NCBI GenBank assembly: GCA_029238555.1
Contig: JAQWFV010000012.1
Location: forward strand, 1-10,531
Reading direction: 5' to 3'
Length of the DNA: 10,531 nucleotides
Source: Flavobacteriaceae bacterium
GTDB lineage: Bacteria; Bacteroidota; Bacteroidia; Flavobacteriales; Flavobacteriaceae
Shown here: positions 7,476 through 10,531 of the stretch, piece after piece
How positions within the stretch are numbered: the first letter of the stretch is position 1
How the letters are laid out: the number at the start of each line of letters is the position of its first letter
Notes under the pieces: model-generated
Told to the model about the DNA's origin: nothing
Seen by the model: the letters and a program-made list of their open reading frames with translations, nothing else
The model's database searches: none
Translations under genes and position numbers: made by a program

Positions 7476-7892
7476 ATGTCTTTTGTAGATTTATACAGCA
7501 ACAGTGAACACAGAACCAATTTGGCCCATTTTGCAGCCATAGCCACATTGGCTGTTGTAGATGGTGCAATTAATGCCTCAGAAATGGTTGTCATTGACCG
7601 ATTTGCTAAAAAACTTGGCATTAGCCAGGAGGAGTACAAAGAGGTTATGAAAAAGGAAAACAAGTATCCTATTGACCCACCTTCAGATGCCCAAACAAGG
7701 TTAGAACGCTTGTTTGATTTATTTAGAATCGTATTTGCAGACCACAAGATAGATGAGGAAGAAGAAGCTTTGGTTTTAAAATATGCCATAGGTTTGGGAT
7801 ATACCACTGAGGAGGCTAAAAAATTGATTCTAAGATCTACAGTTATTTTTGGCGGTAAATTGAGCTTTGAGGAATATCAATCTCTTCTATAG
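7476..7892 (+). CDS. TerB-like tellurite-resistance family protein
   Basis: This 138-residue soluble, all-helical protein has the two-repeat plan of the TerB/TerB-like (DjlA-related) family. Repeat one has AAIATLAVVDGAINASE (20-36) and repeat two has LFRIVFADHKIDEEEE (82-97). In each repeat an acidic loop (VDGAINASE, ADHKIDEEEE) sits where TerB binds metal. There is no signal peptide or membrane segment. TerB is tied to tellurite resistance and stress in ter operons, but no other ter gene is present here, so resistance to tellurite should not be assumed; many solitary copies have no known role. The ATG at 7476 is the first in frame after an AT-rich leader. The gene is divergent from mfd and ends at a terminator, so it appears monocistronic. 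Confidence 0.85.
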   Translation: MSFVDLYSNSEHRTNLAHFAAIATLAVVDGAINASEMVVIDRFAKKLGISQEEYKEVMKKENKYPIDPPSDAQTRLERLFDLFRIVFADHKIDEEEEALVLKYAIGLGYTTEEAKKLILRSTVIFGGKLSFEEYQSLL

Positions 7893-7919
7893 TTAGTGTG
7901 CAACATAGCAACATTTTAG

Positions 7920-7966
7920 AGTAAAAGTTTCTTTTCAATTGAACTGATTTGGGTGCTACTTTTACT
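7920..7966 (+). repeat. Inverted repeat in the 3' untranslated region of the TerB-like gene
   Basis: AGTAAAAGT (7920-7928) pairs perfectly with ACTTTTACT (7958-7966). The intervening segment contains the palindrome TTCAATTGAA (7934-7943). It lies between the TerB stop and the terminator at 7979. The arms are AT-rich, so the structure may be weak and could be fortuitous. Confidence 0.35.
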
Positions 7967-7978
7967 AATAAATAAATC

Positions 7979-8000
7979 AGGGCCTTTGGGCCCTTTTTTT
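7979..8000 (+). terminator. Rho-independent terminator of the TerB-like gene
   Basis: The stem AGGGCC (7979-7984) pairs with GGCCCT (7989-7994) around a TTTG loop, and a run of seven T residues spans 7994-8000. It lies 87 bp after the stop codon at 7892. The opposite strand has no matching T-run, so it acts only on plus-strand transcripts. Confidence 0.88.
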
Positions 8001-8049
8001 ATGGCAGCCTTCCAATTTTAATCACTAACCTTCAATTTTTTTTGTAGTC

Positions 8050-8095
8050 ACTCAATTACGTCACAACTATCGGAGTTTTTGTGAAAGAATTGAGT
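8050..8095. repeat. Nested hairpin in the TerB/GNAT intergenic gap
   Basis: Two nested stems share one axis. The outer arms are ACTCAATT (8050-8057) and AATTGAGT (8088-8095). The inner arms are TCACAA (8061-8066) and TTGTGA (8079-8084). They are joined by a symmetric 3/3 internal loop (ACG opposite AAG) and closed by a 12-nt loop. No T-run follows, so it is not a standard terminator. It lies 29 bp before the candidate -7 element of the GNAT gene and could be an operator or an upstream structured RNA. Confidence 0.4.
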
Positions 8096-8123
8096 AAGTA
8101 CGTCCTTGATAAATATAAAATTA

Positions 8124-8131
8124 TAACTTTG
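8124..8131 (+). promoter_or_regulatory. Candidate -7 element of the GNAT/aspartate kinase unit
   Basis: TAACTTTG at 8124-8131 matches TAnnTTTG exactly. A TTG at 8106-8108 could serve as -33, but its 15-bp spacing is shorter than usual. The start site would be near 8137, about 16 nt before the GNAT ATG at 8154. Confidence 0.5.
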
Positions 8132-8153
8132 TGTTTCATTTATAACATTAGAT

Positions 8154-8633
8154 ATGGATTTTCATCTTAGAGAGGCAGTTAAATCGGATATGAAAGGCGT
8201 TTGGGCCCTGATTAATGAACTGGCGGTTTTTGAAAAAGAGCCTCAGGCTGTGGAAGTAAGTATTGCTGACCTAGAGCGAGACGGTTTTGGTTCAAACCCA
8301 TTGTTTCATTGTTTTGTCGCTGAAAAATCTGCTGGTGAAATAGTGGGAATTGCCTTGTTTTATCCCAGATATTCTACTTGGAAAGGCCCAGTGATTCATT
8401 TAGAAGACCTTATAGTTACTGCTTCGCAGCGCGGTAAGGGAATAGGCAATGCGCTCTTGTCAAAAGTAGTCTCTTACGCAAAAGAAAAAGGTTTAAAAAG
8501 GGTCTCATGGGAGGTCTTAGATTGGAACACTCCAGCGATAGATTTTTACGAAGCCAAGGGGGCAAATGTCATGAGAGATTGGAATGTTGTCCAATTAGAT
8601 GAAAAAGGAATAGCTGGTTTTAATAGCATTTAA
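8154..8633 (+). CDS. GNAT N-acetyltransferase, SSAT-like (diamine or thialysine type)
   Basis: This 159-residue acetyl-CoA-dependent N-acetyltransferase resembles the eukaryotic spermidine/spermine and thialysine acetyltransferases (SSAT1/SSAT2) along its whole length. Shared landmarks are the N-terminal INELAVFEK (20-28), DGFGSNPLFHCFVAE (43-57), the motif D/C core WKGPVIHLEDLIV (76-88), and the acetyl-CoA pyrophosphate loop Q92-RGKGIG-98. WEVLDWNTPAIDFY (119-132) and GA (136-137) follow, with Y132 in the position of the usual catalytic tyrosine. Length is close to the roughly 170 residues of SSAT. The substrate is unproven: bacterial relatives acetylate polyamines, thialysine or other small amines. 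The ATG at 8154 follows a good -7 element. The stop codon is one base from the aspartate kinase start, which implies co-transcription and probably translational coupling. Confidence 0.9.
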   Translation: MDFHLREAVKSDMKGVWALINELAVFEKEPQAVEVSIADLERDGFGSNPLFHCFVAEKSAGEIVGIALFYPRYSTWKGPVIHLEDLIVTASQRGKGIGNALLSKVVSYAKEKGLKRVSWEVLDWNTPAIDFYEAKGANVMRDWNVVQLDEKGIAGFNSI

Positions 8634-8634
8634 T

Positions 8635-9900
8635 ATGAGAATTTTTAAATTTGGAGGCGCGTCTGTTAAAGATGCTGCAGGGGTAAAGAATGTGGTTAAG
8701 GTATTAGAAACCATGGGCCATAAAAACACTTTGGTTGTGGTTTCTGCCATGGGAAAAACAACCAATGCAATGGAAGCATTGGTAGCAGCCTATTTTTCCG
8801 ATAAAAAATCAGGACTTCAAAATGAGGTTGAGGACTCATTGGGTGGTTTAATGGATTTTCACCGGGCCATTTGCAGGGAATTATTTCCATCCGAACAACA
8901 CGAGATTTTCAAGGCTTTATCTGTATTAGAGGCTGAAATCAGAGGGTTTTTGGCTTGGAATAAATCTCCTAATTACAATTTTGTTTACGACCAATTGGTC
9001 GGTTATGGGGAACTTTTATCCAGTACTATTTTGAGTGCTTATTTATCAGTCTCTGGAGTAGATAATACTTGGTTGGACATTAGAAAATGTATTAAAACAA
9101 ACGACCAGTATAGGGATGCAGTGGTAGATTGGGAGAAAACCGCTGTAGAGACTAAAGCAGCCATACAGAAAAACACCTTGTATGTTACCCAGGGCTTTTT
9201 AGGGTCTGACCACAATAATTTCACCACAACATTAGGCAGAGAGGGTTCCGATTACACTGCTGCCATATTGGCTTATTGCTTAAATGCAAATGCGGTCACC
9301 ATTTGGAAAGATGTTCCAGGGGTATTAAATGCAGATCCCCGTTATTTTGAACAGACCACGCTTTTGGAAAATATCTCATACACAGAAGCGATTGAGTTGG
9401 CTTTTTACGGTGCTTCTGTCATTCACCCAAAAACCTTACAACCCCTACAAAGAAAAGAAATACCCTTACATGTAAAATCTTTTATAGACCCAAAAGCAGC
9501 GGGTACAACAGTAGGTAAAGGTGTGGGAATACAACCCTACGTTCCATGTTTTATAGTCAAACGCGATCAGGTGTTATTGGAGTTGTCTTCTTTGGACTTT
9601 TCTTTTATTGTAGAAGACAGCATAGGGGCTTTATTTAAACTATTGCACCAGTACAGCTTAAAGGTAGATTTAATTCAAAACTCAGCGATCAGCTTTTCTG
9701 TTTGCGTAGACAACAGGTTTAATCGATTGGATGAGTTGTTACCTTTGCTTCAAAAGGAATTTAAGGTAATTTGCCACAAAGGAGTATCGCTTTTCACGAT
9801 ACGTCATTTTAATTCAGAAGCCATAGAAAGCCTGCAGAAAGGTAAAGCAATCCTTTTAGAGCAAAGGGCTAAAGAGACCTTGCAGTTAGTGGTGCAATAG
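8635..9900 (+). CDS. Aspartate kinase (aspartokinase), monofunctional
   Basis: This enzyme phosphorylates L-aspartate with ATP, the first step toward lysine/diaminopimelate, threonine and methionine. The 421-residue protein opens with KFGGASV (5-11; most homologues have KFGGTSV). VVVSAMGKTTN (34-44) follows, then TQGFLGSD (185-192), the substrate/nucleotide segment GREGSDYTAA (201-210), WKDVPGVLNADPR (224-236) and YGASVIHPKTLQP (258-270). The C-terminal part (about 304-415) is a compact ACT region with QNSAISFSV (348-356). It is shorter and less canonical than the paired ACT domains of E. coli LysC (449 residues), so allosteric control may differ. No homoserine dehydrogenase domain follows. 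Which pathway end product controls it cannot be read from the sequence, so no lysC or thrA symbol is assigned. The start is fixed by tight spacing to the upstream GNAT gene, one base after its stop. Confidence 0.95.
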   Translation: MRIFKFGGASVKDAAGVKNVVKVLETMGHKNTLVVVSAMGKTTNAMEALVAAYFSDKKSGLQNEVEDSLGGLMDFHRAICRELFPSEQHEIFKALSVLEAEIRGFLAWNKSPNYNFVYDQLVGYGELLSSTILSAYLSVSGVDNTWLDIRKCIKTNDQYRDAVVDWEKTAVETKAAIQKNTLYVTQGFLGSDHNNFTTTLGREGSDYTAAILAYCLNANAVTIWKDVPGVLNADPRYFEQTTLLENISYTEAIELAFYGASVIHPKTLQPLQRKEIPLHVKSFIDPKAAGTTVGKGVGIQPYVPCFIVKRDQVLLELSSLDFSFIVEDSIGALFKLLHQYSLKVDLIQNSAISFSVCVDNRFNRLDELLPLLQKEFKVICHKGVSLFTIRHFNSEAIESLQKGKAILLEQRAKETLQLVVQ

Positions 9901-9911
9901 GGAAACTTTTC

Positions 9912-9919
9912 TATCTTTA
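9912..9919 (+). promoter_or_regulatory. Weak -7-like element before the acyltransferase gene
   Basis: TATCTTTA at 9912-9919 is the same octamer as in front of the TerB-like gene (7443-7450) and matches TAnnTTTG in seven of eight positions. It lies in the 64-bp gap between aspartate kinase and the acyltransferase, with no supporting TTG at -33. The acyltransferase may instead be read through from the kinase, since no terminator lies between them. Confidence 0.25.
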
Positions 9920-9964
9920 CTTTGTAGTTCGTTCAAGGAGTAATCTTTTTTTAAGTTTGGTCAT

Positions 9965-10531
9965 ATGGGGCTAGTGTCTGCTAGAGAGGTGTCTAAAGTA
10001 TTGGGTTTAAGTCGTTTCGGTCTTTTGGGTGACGCCTTAGGTGGTTTGTTACTCAGACTCACTAGGATACAAGCAATCAATAGATTTTACGATAAAAACA
10101 AACAGCTATCTGGACCAGAATTTTTAGATGCGGTGATTGCGCATTTTCAAATAGATTTTGAAATACCAGACGAGGACTTTAAAAGACTGCCTAAATCAGG
10201 CCCTTTTATTACGGTATCTAACCATCCACTTGGTGCTATTGACGGTGTTTTGCTCATGAAAATAATGCTTCTTTACAGAGAAGATTACAAAATCATGGCT
10301 AATTTTTTACTGCATAGGGTGGCACCAATGGCACCTAATATATTTCCAGTTAATCCTTTCGAAAACCATAAAGATGCCCAAAATAGCCTTAAGGGTTTTA
10401 AAGAGGCTATGCGCCACTTAAAAGAGGGCCATGTGCTGGGTATATTTCCTGCAGGAGAAGTTTCTACGGTAAAGGAAGGACAAATCATGGTAGACAAGCC
10501 TTGGGAGATTCCAGCAATGAAATTGATTCAA
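9965..10531 (+). CDS. Lysophospholipid/aminolipid acyltransferase (PlsC-like), 3' end outside the window
   Basis: The reading frame is open from the ATG at 9965 to the window edge, giving 189 residues with no stop. It is the PlsC-type acyltransferase module of the hemolysin/OlsF-like group, whose members transfer an acyl chain from acyl-ACP or acyl-CoA to a lipid hydroxyl. The active-site segment is SNHPLGAIDG (85-94), giving H87-x5-D93 rather than the H-x4-D of classical PlsC, a variant I recall in this subgroup. The substrate-binding block is FPAGEVS (161-167). The N-terminal MGLVSAREVSKVLG and the ENHKDAQNSLKG stretch resemble the bifunctional OlsF of Flavobacterium, which makes ornithine or glycine lipids and continues into a GNAT domain of about 300 residues. 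That half is not visible, so OlsF identity is inferred. An AAGGAG at 9935 is too far from the ATG to set the start. Confidence 0.85.
   Translation, partial: MGLVSAREVSKVLGLSRFGLLGDALGGLLLRLTRIQAINRFYDKNKQLSGPEFLDAVIAHFQIDFEIPDEDFKRLPKSGPFITVSNHPLGAIDGVLLMKIMLLYREDYKIMANFLLHRVAPMAPNIFPVNPFENHKDAQNSLKGFKEAMRHLKEGHVLGIFPAGEVSTVKEGQIMVDKPWEIPAMKLIQ

Noticed and set aside
7476..7892. A tellurite-resistance operon
   Set aside because: Only one TerB-like gene is present, with no terC, terD, terE or terZ beside it, and it ends at its own terminator.
8081..8242. GTG-started short frame reading across the hairpin into the GNAT gene
   Set aside because: It stops after about 29 codons, overlaps the GNAT start in another frame and begins inside the inverted repeat. 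There is no protein evidence.
9935..9940. AAGGAG as a Shine-Dalgarno sequence for the acyltransferase
   Set aside because: It is 24 nt before the ATG, too far to act, and flavobacterial genes rarely use such sites.

Overview
The window looks like a chromosomal housekeeping stretch from a Bacteroidota bacterium, most likely a member of Flavobacteriaceae. The evidence is low GC content, several matches to the Bacteroidota -7 promoter element TAnnTTTG, no clear Shine-Dalgarno sequences in front of the genes, and the character of the proteins: a short Bacteroidota-type SSB, an aspartate kinase with KFGGASV, a TerB-like protein and the start of an OlsF-like acyltransferase. The genus cannot be resolved from what is visible. 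I see no phage, insertion sequence, CRISPR array, tRNA or rRNA.

Left part (1-2909): a non-coding leader with a LacI/cre-like palindrome precedes ssb (176-529). A bidirectional terminator (569-601) separates ssb from the converging metG (651-2720, minus), whose upstream region carries a perfect 10-bp hairpin over its candidate promoter. Middle part (2910-7408): yraN (2910-3269) is followed by a good promoter with a dyad, then a two-ACT-domain protein with a possibly DNA-binding N-terminus (3358-4017). That gene overlaps the 3' end of the converging mfd (4004-7408, minus) by 14 bp. mfd appears to start at TTG.

Right part (7409-10531): a 67-bp divergent gap with back-to-back candidate promoters separates mfd from a TerB-like gene (7476-7892), which ends in its own terminator. 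A 153-bp gap with a nested hairpin leads to an SSAT-like GNAT acetyltransferase (8154-8633). An aspartate kinase (8635-9900) is packed behind it with one base between them. An acyltransferase resembling the N-terminal half of OlsF-type aminolipid synthases (9965 onward) runs off the window edge.

The genes cover DNA maintenance (ssb, yraN, mfd), translation (metG), aspartate-family amino-acid synthesis (aspartate kinase, possibly tied to an amine acetyltransferase) and probably membrane aminolipid synthesis. No clearly new multi-gene system is visible. The most worthwhile leads are the ACT-domain putative regulator with its promoter dyad, the GNAT/aspartate kinase pair, the tail-less SSB and several unexplained inverted repeats.
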